51,715 nucleotides of DNA from Kiritimatiellia bacterium (GTDB lineage: Bacteria; Verrucomicrobiota; Kiritimatiellia; PWTM01). Location of the stretch: positions 1-51,715 of the forward strand of contig JAOACR010000006.1 of the NCBI GenBank assembly GCA_026417735.1, written 5' to 3'. The translations under genes and the position numbers were made by a program. Below are positions 1 to 8,824 of the stretch, one piece after another. The notes beneath the pieces were generated by a model. It was not told where the DNA came from, did no database searches, and saw nothing but the letters and a program-made list of their open reading frames with translations. Within the stretch, counting starts at the first letter, position 1. Each line of letters begins with the position of its first letter.

Positions 1-1109
1 CCCCGCGCCACGTTCACCGCCGCATCCTTCGGCAGCATCACCACCGGCGGCTTCGTCCCCGCCGGCTCCAGGTTCGGTACCTTCACCGGCACCGGCGTGC
101 CCACAAACATCGGCTTCGGTAACTCCAACTTCAGCTCGACCAGCTCCTCGGAACGGGGGGTCTCCGCCGCCCCGTCCTTTCCCTTTGCCCGCTGCGCAGC
201 CGTATCCGCCGCAGCCACAGCCGATGGCGGCTCCGCCCGGAACGAAGGAACAGCCTTCGCCGCGGGAGCGGCGGCAAAGGCGCGCCGCTCCGCCGGTGCC
301 GCCGCTACTTCTGTTTCGCGCGCAGGCTGCTGCTTCGCGTCTGCGGCCACCAAACGGTCGGCCGCGGCTTCCACCGGCGCAAGCCTCATCGGACGCGCCA
401 CACCCGCCAGACCGCCCGCCCAACTTGCCGCATCGCCGGCACCCTCCGCTGCGGTTGCCGCAGGCGCAGAAGGAGAAAGGCCGCTCGGCGAGTGCTGCCG
501 CGCAAGCGGCGCCCTCGTGGCGCGCGTCTGGCTTCCGGCGACGACCTCGGGCTCCTCGGCATGCCGGCGCTGCTCGTCCATTCTCGCGCCCCCTCCACCC
601 GTGGCGGCCAGCTCCCGCATCCGCGCAGTCCGCGAGATCTGCGCTTCAGCGCCCTTCTCCGCAGTCGACGCATCCGCGCGCGGAGCACCGGAAAACTCCA
701 CCGGCGGCCGCACGGCGGACGACCCGCCACTACTGGCGGATGTGCTGCCGGCCTCGGTCGGCCGTTCCCCCACCGTTGCGGCCCACCGAAGACCGCCGAG
801 CACCAGCATCAGACTCGCCGCCCAAGCCAGCCCCCGCCACCACGCCCCGACGGCCGGCGCCGCCGCCCGCCGCACGGCCGCTCGCACCGCAGCGCGACGT
901 TCGGCAGAAAGACTCTCCGGCGCCGGCGCCGAACGCAGCACTTCTCCGATCAGCTCCCTCGCCCGACGCTGCTCCTCCGCCCGCGCGCGGCAGCCGGCGC
1001 AGCTGGCCAGGTGCGCAGCCACCTCCCGCGCCTCCTCCGCCGGCAGCTCACCGTCCAGCCAAGCGGTCAGTTTCGACTCCAGCGATTCGCATCCGGCCTC
1101 CGCGCTCAC
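1..1109 (-). CDS. Anti-sigma factor with zf-HC2 zinc finger, partial at the left edge
   Basis: The frame is open from a GTG at 1109 to the left edge, so the C-terminus is missing (at least 369 codons). The N-terminus has the zf-HC2 pattern: Cys6, an acidic stretch (WLDGELPAEEA) and then HLASCAGC, the His-x3-Cys-x2-Cys zinc ligands that hold an ECF sigma factor in an inactive complex. One membrane helix follows at about residues 75-95 (GLAWAASLMLVLGGLRWAA). Beyond it is a long Ala/Pro/Glu-rich segment expected to be periplasmic. The GTG lies one base after the TAA of the sigma gene (TAA-G-GTG), with GGAG inside the end of that gene as ribosome binding site, so the two should be translationally coupled. 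Family and topology are confident. The input signal and the role of the low-complexity tail are unknown. Confidence 0.85.
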   Translation of the reverse strand, partial: MSAEAGCESLESKLTAWLDGELPAEEAREVAAHLASCAGCRARAEEQRRARELIGEVLRSAPAPESLSAERRAAVRAAVRRAAAPAVGAWWRGLAWAASLMLVLGGLRWAATVGERPTEAGSTSASSGGSSAVRPPVEFSGAPRADASTAEKGAEAQISRTARMRELAATGGGGARMDEQRRHAEEPEVVAGSQTRATRAPLARQHSPSGLSPSAPAATAAEGAGDAASWAGGLAGVARPMRLAPVEAAADRLVAADAKQQPARETEVAAAPAERRAFAAAPAAKAVPSFRAEPPSAVAAADTAAQRAKGKDGAAETPRSEELVELKLELPKPMFVGTPVPVKVPNLEPAGTKPPVVMLPKDAAVNVAR

Positions 1110-1110
1110 C

Positions 1111-1722
1111 TTACAGATCTCCACGAGCTTTCAGCGCGGCCGAGATTCTCCGCACCGCGTTGTGCAACAAACATCCGACGTTTCCTACCGTGCGGCCGGT
1201 CACGTCCGCGATTTGCCGGTAGGAGAGGCCATGCTCAAGACGAAGCACCAGCACCTCACGCTCGCCGGTCGAAAGCTGCTCCAGCTGCAGTTCCACCCAG
1301 CGCCGCCGTTCATCCGGCCCGGGCGACGGCGAAGCCGGCGCTGTCACCTCCCGTGCCATCGCCTCCGTCGCGCGACGGCGGCGCTCCTCGCGCCGGATGT
1401 GGTCCACCGCCGCATTCCGCACCGTTCGATACAGCCAGGGCACAATCCGCGCCGGCGTCGCGGAGAGCATCGCCCAGTGGCGACACAGCCGGATCATTGC
1501 GGTCTGCACCACATCCTGCGCGGCGGCATGGTCACGGACGATTCGTGTCGCATATCTCAACAGCGGGCGCTCCTGCTCGCGGATCACGCCGTCCAGCGTC
1601 GGGGTGCCGGCTGCCGCTCCCGAGGTCGGCATGGTCGACGCACACGATGCTTCACCCGGAATACGCCGGGCACCGGCCGGTTCTTCAGCCGATTCGTCGG
1701 TCCTCTGAAGCTCGGAACTCAT
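1111..1722 (-). CDS. ECF-type RNA polymerase sigma factor
   Basis: A 203-residue sigma70-family protein with only regions 2 and 4, as in ECF factors. Region 2 is visible around LLRYATRIVRDHAAAQDVV and the downstream AVDHIRREERRRR segment. Region 4 is visible around LSTGEREVLVLRLEHGLSY and RQIADVTGRTVGNV, a helix-turn-helix that reads the -35 element. The first 45 residues are low complexity, and the start at 1722 has no clear Shine-Dalgarno sequence; Met31 (around 1632) is an alternative. It is followed one base later by the zinc-finger anti-sigma gene, which is the standard arrangement. The regulon is unknown. The divergent GH78 gene at 2013 is a possible target, but no ECF promoter pair could be recognised. 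Confidence 0.9.
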   Translation of the reverse strand: MSSELQRTDESAEEPAGARRIPGEASCASTMPTSGAAAGTPTLDGVIREQERPLLRYATRIVRDHAAAQDVVQTAMIRLCRHWAMLSATPARIVPWLYRTVRNAAVDHIRREERRRRATEAMAREVTAPASPSPGPDERRRWVELQLEQLSTGEREVLVLRLEHGLSYRQIADVTGRTVGNVGCLLHNAVRRISAALKARGDL

Positions 1723-2012
1723 GCGGCGCCATCGCCGATTTGCGTTGAACGCCGGAGCATCTTGACGGCAACGGCGAGTCGCGTCGAGCGATAAACAGCG
1801 GTGGAGACGACGGCGGAACCGCAGCAGCGAGCGCTACACGTCCGCTGCACCGTCCGGGAAGTCTACGGTCTCCCCCGCGGGTGTCCCCCAATGCCGCGAA
1901 TGCCGCGCTGAGAGGTCACGCGCATCCCCGGCGCACCGGTTGCGTGGACTGGGACGTGCGGATAGGCTGCTGGGTGCTCGGGTGAGTACGCTACCCCCAC
2001 AGGAGGTCCGCG

Positions 2013-5000
2013 ATGTCACCATCCCGTCTCCCTACGGTTGCCCGCCGACTGGTCCGGATCGTGCCGGCGCTGGTCGCGCTGGGGGCGGGTGCGTTCGCTG
2101 CCGAGGAAGGAGCCGTGAACGCCCGCGCGCTCACATGTGAACACCTGATCAATCCCGCCGGCATCGGCGTGGCGCGGCCCCGGCTGAGCTGGGTGCCGGT
2201 TTCGGACCGGCGCAACGACGCACAAACAGCATATCAGATCCTTGTCGCCAGCTCGCCCGAACGCCTCGCACGCAGCGAGGGCGACCTCTGGGACAGCGGA
2301 CGCGTGGCGAGCGATCGCGCGCGCGACCATCGCTATGCGGGCGTACCGCTGCGCTCGAACCAACCGTGCTGGTGGAAGGTCCGTCTCTGGGATCGCGAGG
2401 GCCGTGCCGGCCGATGGAGCGAGCCCGCGGAATTTTCGACCGGTTTACTTAAATCCGACGACTGGATCGCACAGTGGATCGGCTGGAACGCGAGCCGGCC
2501 GGCGTCATCGGAGGAGGACTTCGGCGCGGCCCAGTGGATCACGCACGCGGCGGACCCCGAGCCGGCGCCGGCGGCGGCGCGATACCTGGCGCGGGTGTTT
2601 GAACTGCCCGCGCCCGCGACCTCGGCGCTGCTGCTGGTCACCGTGGACGACCGGGGCGCGGTGTGGCTGAACGGTGAACGAGTGATGCAAACGCCCAACG
2701 TGGCCGACGCATGGAAACAGGCCCGCAGCGCCGATGTCGCCCGCCATCTTCGCGCGGGCACCAATATGCTCGTGGTCGAGGTCCGGAACGCCGCGCCGGG
2801 ACCCTGCGGCATGTTGCTGCGACTTCGTGCCGCTCTGGCCGGAGGGGGGACAATGGAGCTGGTCTCGGACGGCGAGTGGGTGTCCACCGCGAGCCCGCCA
2901 GCTAACTGGGGCAAAACCGTGGATTTCTCGAAATGGGCGGGCGTCCGCGTGATCGGTCCACACGGCGTGGCGCCCTGGGGGCGCATCGAGTCCGCCGCAC
3001 CTCTGCTGCCGCCGGCGCGATATCTGCGCGGCGAGTTTCTCGTGGCCCGGCCGCTGCGGCGCGCGATGCTCTACACCACCGCCCTCGGCATCCACGACGC
3101 GTGGCTGAATGGCGAGCGCGTGAGCGACGACTGGTTCAATCCTGGGTGGACGGACTACCGTCGCCGCGTCTACTGGCGGGCCTACGACGTTACCGCCCGG
3201 GTGCGAAGCGGCACCAACGTGTTGGGCGCGGTACTGGCGGACGGCTGGTTCAGCGGATACGTCGGCTACGGCCGGCAGCGCGACCACTATGGACTCCATC
3301 CGCGCTGGGCCGCGCAACTGCACCTGGAGTACGCAGACGGCTCGACCGAGGTGGTTGCCACCGGCCCGCACTTTCGCGCCGCCGCCGGTGCGTTGCTCGA
3401 GGCAGACTTCCTGATGGGCGAAGTCTGCGACGCACGGCGCGAACCGCGGGGCTGGGCGCAGCCGGGGTTCGACGCCTCAGGCTGGGCGCCGGTGGACGTG
3501 GGCGCGGCGCTGACACCGCGCGTTGAGTGGCATCCGGGGCCGCCGGTGCGAGTGGTTGGCCAGTTCCGCCCCCGCGCGTGGACCGAACCGGCCGCCGGCG
3601 TGTGGGTGGCGGATCTGGGCCAAAACTTTGCCGGGGTGGTACGCCTACGCGTGCGCGGCCGACCGGGGCAGCGCATCCAGCTGCGATTCGCGGAACGCCT
3701 GAATCCCGATGGCACCATCTATACGGAAAACCTCCGCTCCGCCCGCGCGACCGATGTGTACATCTGCCGCGGCGAGAGTCTCGAGGAATGGACGCCCCGC
3801 TTCACCTTCCACGGGTTCCAATACGTCGAGGTGACCGGCCTCGACGGTCCGCCCTCGGAAGACCTGATCCTCGGACTGGCGCTCAGCAGTGACACGCCTC
3901 GCGCTGGCGAATTCGAGTGCAGCGATCCGGCGCTGAACCGATTGTGGCTGAACACCCTGTGGACCCAGTACGCGAACTTCATTGACATTCCGACCGACTG
4001 CCCTCAGCGCGACGAGCGCCTCGGCTGGACCGGCGACGCGCAGGCCTACATCCGCACCGCCTGCATGAACACCGACGTGCAGGCCTTCTTCACTAAGTGG
4101 CTGGTGGACCTGATCGATGCGCAGCGCCCGGACGGCCAGTTCCCGATGGTTGCGCCGCTCAAGGTCGCCGGCGACGACGGCGGACCCGCGTGGGCGGACG
4201 CCGGCGTGATCTGTCCCTGGATCCTCTGGGACGTCTACGGCGATCGCGAACTGCTGGAGCGGCAGTACGAAAGCATGAAACGATTTGTGGAGTTTTGCGT
4301 CGCGCGCTCGACGTCGGACCTGCGACCGCCGGACAAGTTCCACTGCTTCGGCGACTGGCTCCACATCAACGCGGAAACACCCAAACCCGTGATCTATTCC
4401 GCCTATCTGGCAATCAGCGCGGACCTCACCGCGCGCGCCGCGGCGGCGCTCGGCCGCCCGGAGGACGAGCGACGCTATCGCGAGATCTTCGAACGCGCCG
4501 CCGCGGCGTTCCGGGCTGCCCACGTGAAGCCCGACGGCCGCGTTGCGGGCGACACGCAGACGGCCTACATCCTGGCGCTCGCGGCCGGCGTGCTGACGCC
4601 CGAACAGCGATCGCTCGCCGCGCGCCATCTCGCCGATCGGATCGCGGAGCGCGACCATCATCTCTCCACCGGCTTCGTCGGTACTCGCGACATCCTGGGG
4701 GTGCTCTCCGCCATCGGTCGGCACGACCTCGCCTACCGCCTGTTGCACAACGACACGTTCCCCTCCTGGCTGTTCACCGTGCGGCACGGCGCGACGACAA
4801 TCTGGGAGCGCTGGGATGGGTGGACGCCGGACAAGGGATTTCAGACTCCTGCGATGAACTCGTTCGCGCACTACGCCTTCGGTGCAGTCTATCAGTGGAT
4901 GGTCGAGAACATCGGCGGCATCCGCAACGAGGCGCCCGGATATCGTGCGATCCTTATCGCGCCGGTGCTCGACCCGTGGCTGGAGTGGGCCCGCGTCCGC

Positions 5001-5288
5001 TACGACAGCGCGGCAGGCCGCATCGTGAGTGCCTGGCGCATGACCGCCGGAGGTGGCGCGCGATTCGAGATCGAGGTGCCCTGCGGTGTTCGGGCGCGTG
5101 TTCTGCTGCCAGTGCTCGGTGGCAGTACCACAGTGACTGAGGACGGTCGACCGCTGCGCGCGAGCGCGGACGTCCGCCGGATCGCGGAACAGCCGGACGC
5201 ACTTGAGCTGGAGGTTGGTGGCGGCCGCTACGTGTTCGAGGCCGCCCGCGTGTGGAAGCCGGCGAAGATCGAGCGGCCGGCGCGCTGA
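2013..5288 (+). CDS. Secreted alpha-L-rhamnosidase, GH78 family
   Basis: A 1091-residue GH78 enzyme that removes terminal alpha-L-rhamnose from glycans or glycosides by an inverting mechanism. A signal peptide ends near residue 30 (ALVALGAGAFAAEE). Then come a fibronectin-like N-domain (about 36-145), an N-terminal beta-sandwich region (about 165-460), a further beta-sandwich (about 500-630), the (alpha/alpha)6 catalytic barrel (about 635-985) and a C-terminal beta domain. The acidic motif DCPQRDERLGWTGDAQ near residues 662-677 carries the conserved Asp/Glu cluster including the general acid. TTIWERWDG near residue 930 carries the glutamate that matches the catalytic base of characterised GH78 enzymes. 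The start is fixed by AGGAGGT at 2001-2007. It stands alone and converges on the DCC gene 12 nt after its stop. Substrate is unproven, but the fold assignment is very secure. Confidence 0.95.
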   Translation: MSPSRLPTVARRLVRIVPALVALGAGAFAAEEGAVNARALTCEHLINPAGIGVARPRLSWVPVSDRRNDAQTAYQILVASSPERLARSEGDLWDSGRVASDRARDHRYAGVPLRSNQPCWWKVRLWDREGRAGRWSEPAEFSTGLLKSDDWIAQWIGWNASRPASSEEDFGAAQWITHAADPEPAPAAARYLARVFELPAPATSALLLVTVDDRGAVWLNGERVMQTPNVADAWKQARSADVARHLRAGTNMLVVEVRNAAPGPCGMLLRLRAALAGGGTMELVSDGEWVSTASPPANWGKTVDFSKWAGVRVIGPHGVAPWGRIESAAPLLPPARYLRGEFLVARPLRRAMLYTTALGIHDAWLNGERVSDDWFNPGWTDYRRRVYWRAYDVTARVRSGTNVLGAVLADGWFSGYVGYGRQRDHYGLHPRWAAQLHLEYADGSTEVVATGPHFRAAAGALLEADFLMGEVCDARREPRGWAQPGFDASGWAPVDVGAALTPRVEWHPGPPVRVVGQFRPRAWTEPAAGVWVADLGQNFAGVVRLRVRGRPGQRIQLRFAERLNPDGTIYTENLRSARATDVYICRGESLEEWTPRFTFHGFQYVEVTGLDGPPSEDLILGLALSSDTPRAGEFECSDPALNRLWLNTLWTQYANFIDIPTDCPQRDERLGWTGDAQAYIRTACMNTDVQAFFTKWLVDLIDAQRPDGQFPMVAPLKVAGDDGGPAWADAGVICPWILWDVYGDRELLERQYESMKRFVEFCVARSTSDLRPPDKFHCFGDWLHINAETPKPVIYSAYLAISADLTARAAAALGRPEDERRYREIFERAAAAFRAAHVKPDGRVAGDTQTAYILALAAGVLTPEQRSLAARHLADRIAERDHHLSTGFVGTRDILGVLSAIGRHDLAYRLLHNDTFPSWLFTVRHGATTIWERWDGWTPDKGFQTPAMNSFAHYAFGAVYQWMVENIGGIRNEAPGYRAILIAPVLDPWLEWARVRYDSAAGRIVSAWRMTAGGGARFEIEVPCGVRARVLLPVLGGSTTVTEDGRPLRASADVRRIAEQPDALELEVGGGRYVFEAARVWKPAKIERPAR

Positions 5289-5300
5289 GCGGCCGGGCGC

Positions 5301-5744
5301 TCAGCCCGCGCAGCGGGCACAAGAACCCTGCGTTGCGGCCCGCGGGCGAACACTTCGCAGCCGCAGCCACCTCGCCCCCCATGCGAGCCGGTTCCGTGCG
5401 AACGCCGCGTACAGCCGGTCGAATACCCCTCGCAGCCCCGGCCAGCCGGTGGGCGCGACCAACCAGCCCAGCCCAACCGCACCGTAGGCGGCCCGCACCG
5501 CCTCCATGCCGCGCAACACACGACCGTCCGGCGCGATCGCATGAAGGACCCGCCGCACCTCCCCCGGATCGAACCCCCACCGGGCGGCATCAAAGCCGGC
5601 CGCCGCGATATCCACCGGCACAAGCCGGCCGTGCCGATCACGCCGCTGTAGCCAGTCAATCTCCGCACGGCAGAACGGACATGCGCCATCAAAAAAAAGC
5701 CGCAGCGGTGTCGTCGGCCGATTCCAAGGTGCCCGATTGCTCAT
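5301..5744 (-). CDS. DCC-family (DUF393) thiol-disulfide oxidoreductase-like protein
   Basis: A 147-residue protein of the DUF393/DCC family. The diagnostic N-terminal motif is RLFFDGACPFCRAEIDWL (about residues 15-32), with the CxxC pair in FDGACPFC placed after the first beta strand of a thioredoxin-like fold. The middle contains the family pattern of an aliphatic and aromatic stretch (VRAAYGAVGLGWLVAPTGWP). The tail is Arg/Cys-rich and ends in CARCAG, an extra CxxC not typical of the family. No ribosome binding site precedes the ATG, but a TTGACT/GATTGT promoter ends 5 nt before it, so the message may be leaderless. It is monocistronic, between the convergent GH78 gene and the divergent autotransporter. 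Biochemical function of the family is poorly defined. Confidence 0.85.
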   Translation of the reverse strand: MSNRAPWNRPTTPLRLFFDGACPFCRAEIDWLQRRDRHGRLVPVDIAAAGFDAARWGFDPGEVRRVLHAIAPDGRVLRGMEAVRAAYGAVGLGWLVAPTGWPGLRGVFDRLYAAFARNRLAWGARWLRLRSVRPRAATQGSCARCAG

Positions 5745-5749
5745 GGTTC

Positions 5750-5777
5750 ACAATCCGCGTGCCGGTTCAAAAGTCAA
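5750..5777 (-). promoter_or_regulatory. Candidate promoter for the DCC-family gene
   Basis: On the minus strand TTGACT (5777-5772) is followed by a 16-nt spacer and GATTGT (5755-5750). The start codon at 5744 begins only 5 nt downstream, which would place transcription start at or next to the ATG. The -10 match is only 3 of 6, so this is a weak call. Confidence 0.35.
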
Positions 5778-5869
5778 TCTGGTGAGGCCGGCAAGCGCGC
5801 CACATCGCGCGGGGTGATCGCACTGCATGCCGGCGGGCCGAGAGCAGGCCACTGCGGCGAAGCTTCCCC

Positions 5870-5902
5870 TTGACAAGAGCCCTCACGTAAGCCAAGTATC
5901 CT
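5870..5902 (+). promoter_or_regulatory. Candidate promoter elements upstream of the autotransporter gene
   Basis: A perfect -35 hexamer TTGACA lies at 5870-5875. The best -10 candidates are AAGTAT (5894-5899, 18-nt spacer, 3 of 6) and TATCCT (5897-5902, 21-nt spacer, 4 of 6). Either would give a leader of only a few bases before ATG 5910. The -35 is convincing; the -10 is not settled. Confidence 0.35.
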
Positions 5903-5909
5903 GTGGGAG

Positions 5910-7559
5910 ATGAGTGTGCCAATGCGCGATCGTCTGCAGTCTCGCCGCATTCGATGGTGGGTCCTCATGTTTGCCGCCGTGCTGATGCCGCTCGGTGTCG
6001 GGGCACTCATCGCGTCCGCCCAAGAGGACGAATTCGGAGGCGGCAATGACGACAGTGCGGTCGCACCGGATCCCGCCCCCGAACCGGACGACACCACGTT
6101 CCCTCCCGGCGAAGACGAGAAGGGTCCGACCGATGATCCGATCAGTCCTTGGGATCCGGCGGGCGAAGATGATGAGGTGTGGATTCTGCCCGTCGTGCGC
6201 TGGGAGGCGGGCAAGGGAACCCCGCCACCGGATCAATACGTGATTTTGCCGTGGGATCCAGATGGCGACGGCGACGATGACCAGTGGCTGCTCTGGCATC
6301 CCCGCCACGGCGTGGTGGTGTTGCCGATCCCCGAGGGAGAGGATGGCGAGGCTGTTATCCTCGACGCCGGCCAGATGCGGATTTCCAAAAGTTACTGGAA
6401 CAGCGTCGCCGTCGTGGTGCCGATGTCGGTGGCCGGGTTTGAGGAGCTGCTGGAAGCGCTGCGGGGTGCACCGGTTCCCCAGACCCGTCAGCATCGTGCG
6501 CTGAAGGCGATCCGCCGCGCACACGGTGCCATCATTCTCAACGGCCCCTTGGTCCGCTCTCTCTCCGGCTCTGCGCTGCCGGCCGCCGCAGCGCACCGGC
6601 TCGCGATGCTCGGGCTCGCGCGCAGCACCACTCGTGACCTGAACGGCCGTCTGTTTCGCAACATGGTGGGTGACATGGGCCACAGGGGCGCCGATGCGCC
6701 CACTGACCGCTGGCGCACGTTCGCAGCGGGTGAATTCGCGAATCTGGAACTGCACGGCCGGCGCGGTGAATCGGCCGCGGTGGACGTCTGGGCAGCGTCC
6801 GCCGGCGTGGAAACCGGTTTCGGGAGCGGTCTGGACGGCGGCCTCGGCGTCTCGTTGGTTCGCGGAGATGCGGAGCTGGGCGACGACATTGCCTCGCTCG
6901 AGGCCAACGGCGGGGTGGTCGCACCGTATTTGAACTGGTCGGACGGCTCGCTGTGGCTGAACGGCCTGTACGGATTGGGGTGGACCGACAACCACATCGA
7001 CCGGCCCGCGCCGGACGGTGTCGCGCGCGGTTCGACAGAATCGTGGTTCCACGCTTTGGAATTCCATGCGGGGTGGCGTGTCCCGATCGGGATCGTGGTG
7101 GTTGGACCGATCGCCGGTGCCGAGTTCCGTTGGCTGACAATTGACGGCTACAGTGAGAAGGGCAGCGCCTACGCGGCGCAATTCGGCCGGCAGCGCGTCG
7201 AGTCAGCCCTGACGCGACTGGGCGCGCAACTGGCGGTGCCGTTTCAGGTTGGCGGCTGGCGTCTGACGCCCCATGCGCGAGCCGCTTGGGAGCATGAGTG
7301 GGCGGACGGCGACGAGTGGCTCTTTGCTACCTCGTTGACACCCGCGGTCGCCGCGAAGACCGGACGGAGGGTGGAGACGACGCCGTACGAGGCAGCCGGC
7401 CCCGCCTCGCTTCCTGAACGTGACTACCTGAGTGCCGGCGCGGCGCTGCGGCTGGACACCGGTGGCGCGTGGGCAGTGTGGTTGGACTACGAAGGGCACT
7501 TCTTCCGCGGCGACACGACGGGGCACTTCGTGGGGCTGCGGGGGATGCTCCGCTGGTAG
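5910..7559 (+). CDS. Autotransporter beta-barrel domain outer-membrane protein
   Basis: A 549-residue exported protein. A signal peptide occupies about residues 1-38 (basic start, then WWVLMFAAVLMPLGVGALIASAQ). Residues 39-100 are rich in Asp, Glu and Pro and look disordered. A short region to about residue 250 takes the place of a passenger. From about residue 265 to the end there are alternating amphipathic strands with Gly/aromatic turns, as in the autotransporter barrel, and the last residues are MLRW, the expected C-terminal aromatic signature for outer-membrane insertion. There is no long beta-helical passenger. The start is uncertain: GGGAG directly abuts ATG 5910, is 6 nt from the in-frame GTG 5916 and 12 nt from ATG 5922. 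It appears to be a single-gene unit. Confidence 0.75.
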   Translation: MSVPMRDRLQSRRIRWWVLMFAAVLMPLGVGALIASAQEDEFGGGNDDSAVAPDPAPEPDDTTFPPGEDEKGPTDDPISPWDPAGEDDEVWILPVVRWEAGKGTPPPDQYVILPWDPDGDGDDDQWLLWHPRHGVVVLPIPEGEDGEAVILDAGQMRISKSYWNSVAVVVPMSVAGFEELLEALRGAPVPQTRQHRALKAIRRAHGAIILNGPLVRSLSGSALPAAAAHRLAMLGLARSTTRDLNGRLFRNMVGDMGHRGADAPTDRWRTFAAGEFANLELHGRRGESAAVDVWAASAGVETGFGSGLDGGLGVSLVRGDAELGDDIASLEANGGVVAPYLNWSDGSLWLNGLYGLGWTDNHIDRPAPDGVARGSTESWFHALEFHAGWRVPIGIVVVGPIAGAEFRWLTIDGYSEKGSAYAAQFGRQRVESALTRLGAQLAVPFQVGGWRLTPHARAAWEHEWADGDEWLFATSLTPAVAAKTGRRVETTPYEAAGPASLPERDYLSAGAALRLDTGGAWAVWLDYEGHFFRGDTTGHFVGLRGMLRW

Positions 7560-7626
7560 CGAGATCTGTCCGGCCTACGAACTGCTGACCCCTTTTGAAA
7601 GGGACGGGACGCCGGTTTCGGCGGAC

Positions 7627-7660
7627 GCCGGCGGAGTTTTCCGGCTTCTTTCTTCTTTCC
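7627..7660 (+). terminator. Weak candidate terminator after the autotransporter gene
   Basis: GCCGG (7627-7631) and CCGGC (7641-7645) can pair across a 9-nt loop and are followed by a pyrimidine tract TTCTTTCTTCTTTCC. The stem is only 5 bp and the tail is interrupted by C, so it is weak. A second inverted repeat, CCCTTT-TG-AAAGGG, lies just upstream at 7590-7603. Confidence 0.3.
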
Positions 7661-7747
7661 TGCGCCTTCGCCGCGCCGGCGGCAGCGCACCAGTATCGGG
7701 ATCGTGGTGCGGGTGGGCCTCCCACGTTTCGCCTTTTCGCAGCACAG

Positions 7748-8824
7748 TCAGCGCTGATAGATCGGCAAGTAATGACACTTCACCGCGAGGCTCAGGACCG
7801 CCATCGAAGTACCATACACACTGCCGGCACTGTGTTCCTGGCCATGCGGCGCACGCCAGGATCCGTCGGGCTGCTGCCGGGGCAGGAGCGCTTCTTCCAC
7901 CGCACGGCGCGCGTGCTCCGCGTACTCTCCGCCCCGCTGGTACATGCCCTGCGCGTAGTAGTAGGTCCCGTACAGGAAAAATTCGCGCTGCCAGTCGAGC
8001 TCCTGCGCTCGAAGCCAGTCGGCTGCGCCGGCGACCTCCGGCGCGTCGTAGAGGCCGCAGACCTGCATCGCGAGCAGCCCGGCGGCGGCCGAGGCCCATG
8101 ACGGGCTTCGGTTGGGCTGATAAGCACACGCGCCGCCGATTCGCTCCCGCCCGCGCGTATCCGGTTTCCAGGTGCGGCGCAGATACATCACCGCCTTTTC
8201 AATCGCGGCCGTCGGCACATCGATCCCGGCCGCACGCGCGGACCGCAGCGACATGAGCTGCCAAATCGTGACCGAGAGGTCGGAATCCCGCGAATCGGGC
8301 TCGTAGCGCCAGCCGCCAAAGTTGTCGCGATCGTTCGCGTCTTTGCGGTCCTGCGCCCAGAGGATCAGCGCAATCGCCTTGTCCAGCCGCTGCCGGATCC
8401 GCCGGTCCGTCTCGTCGTCCACCCCCATCCCGAGCAGCTCCGAGAGCGCAAGGGTGACAATGCCGTGGCCGTACATTCGGGAGCCGTCATGACCGAAATA
8501 GCCGTTGTCGCGCTGTCGCTTCTCATCGAGCAAGTAGGCCAGTGCACGGCGCGCCGGTTCCCCCGCCGGACTTGGATCGTCCGGTGTGCGTCCGACCGCG
8601 GCCTGCGCGAGCAGCGCGAGCGCGGTCATCGCATGCGGGTTGCCCGCATCGGTGATTGAGCCGTCCGGCTTTTGCTGGCGCACAAGGAACTCGATCGCGC
8701 GGTCGAGCGCCTCATCCACCCGATCGCCCGCCGCACGCGAGATCGGGAGGACGATCGCCGCCGCTGTGAGCAGGCGCGCGCAGAGCCCGGCCCAGACACG
8801 GAGAGTTTGCTGCGCGCGCTTCAT
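7748..8824 (-). CDS. Exported prenyltransferase/squalene-cyclase-like alpha/alpha-toroid protein
   Basis: A 358-residue protein with an N-terminal signal or anchor (VWAGLCARLLTAAAIVLPIS) followed by repeats of the terpenoid-cyclase/protein-prenyltransferase toroid fold. Repeat cores include FLVRQQKPDGSI with AMTALALLA, NFGGWRYEPDSRDSDLSVT with the next helix, and QQPDGSWRAP near the C-terminus. Such QxxDGSW-type repeats are shared by cyclases and by non-catalytic toroid proteins. The cyclase DxDD acid motif is not evident (DSDLS occupies a similar context), so a binding or structural role is more likely than terpene cyclisation. It is the last gene of the moxR operon: its ATG overlaps the TGA of the coiled-coil gene by 4 nt (8821-8824). 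Similar proteins are often seen near MoxR/vWA clusters in planctomycetes (recalled, not searched). Confidence 0.8.
   Translation of the reverse strand: MKRAQQTLRVWAGLCARLLTAAAIVLPISRAAGDRVDEALDRAIEFLVRQQKPDGSITDAGNPHAMTALALLAQAAVGRTPDDPSPAGEPARRALAYLLDEKRQRDNGYFGHDGSRMYGHGIVTLALSELLGMGVDDETDRRIRQRLDKAIALILWAQDRKDANDRDNFGGWRYEPDSRDSDLSVTIWQLMSLRSARAAGIDVPTAAIEKAVMYLRRTWKPDTRGRERIGGACAYQPNRSPSWASAAAGLLAMQVCGLYDAPEVAGAADWLRAQELDWQREFFLYGTYYYAQGMYQRGGEYAEHARRAVEEALLPRQQPDGSWRAPHGQEHSAGSVYGTSMAVLSLAVKCHYLPIYQR

Noticed and set aside
97-1794. Long plus-strand open frames across the sigma/anti-sigma region
   Set aside because: They are Arg/Pro/Ser-rich shadows of the minus-strand genes, without motifs, as expected from high GC at third positions.
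7748-8824. Squalene-hopene cyclase function for the toroid protein
   Set aside because: It is about half the usual length, has a signal peptide and lacks a clear DxDD motif.
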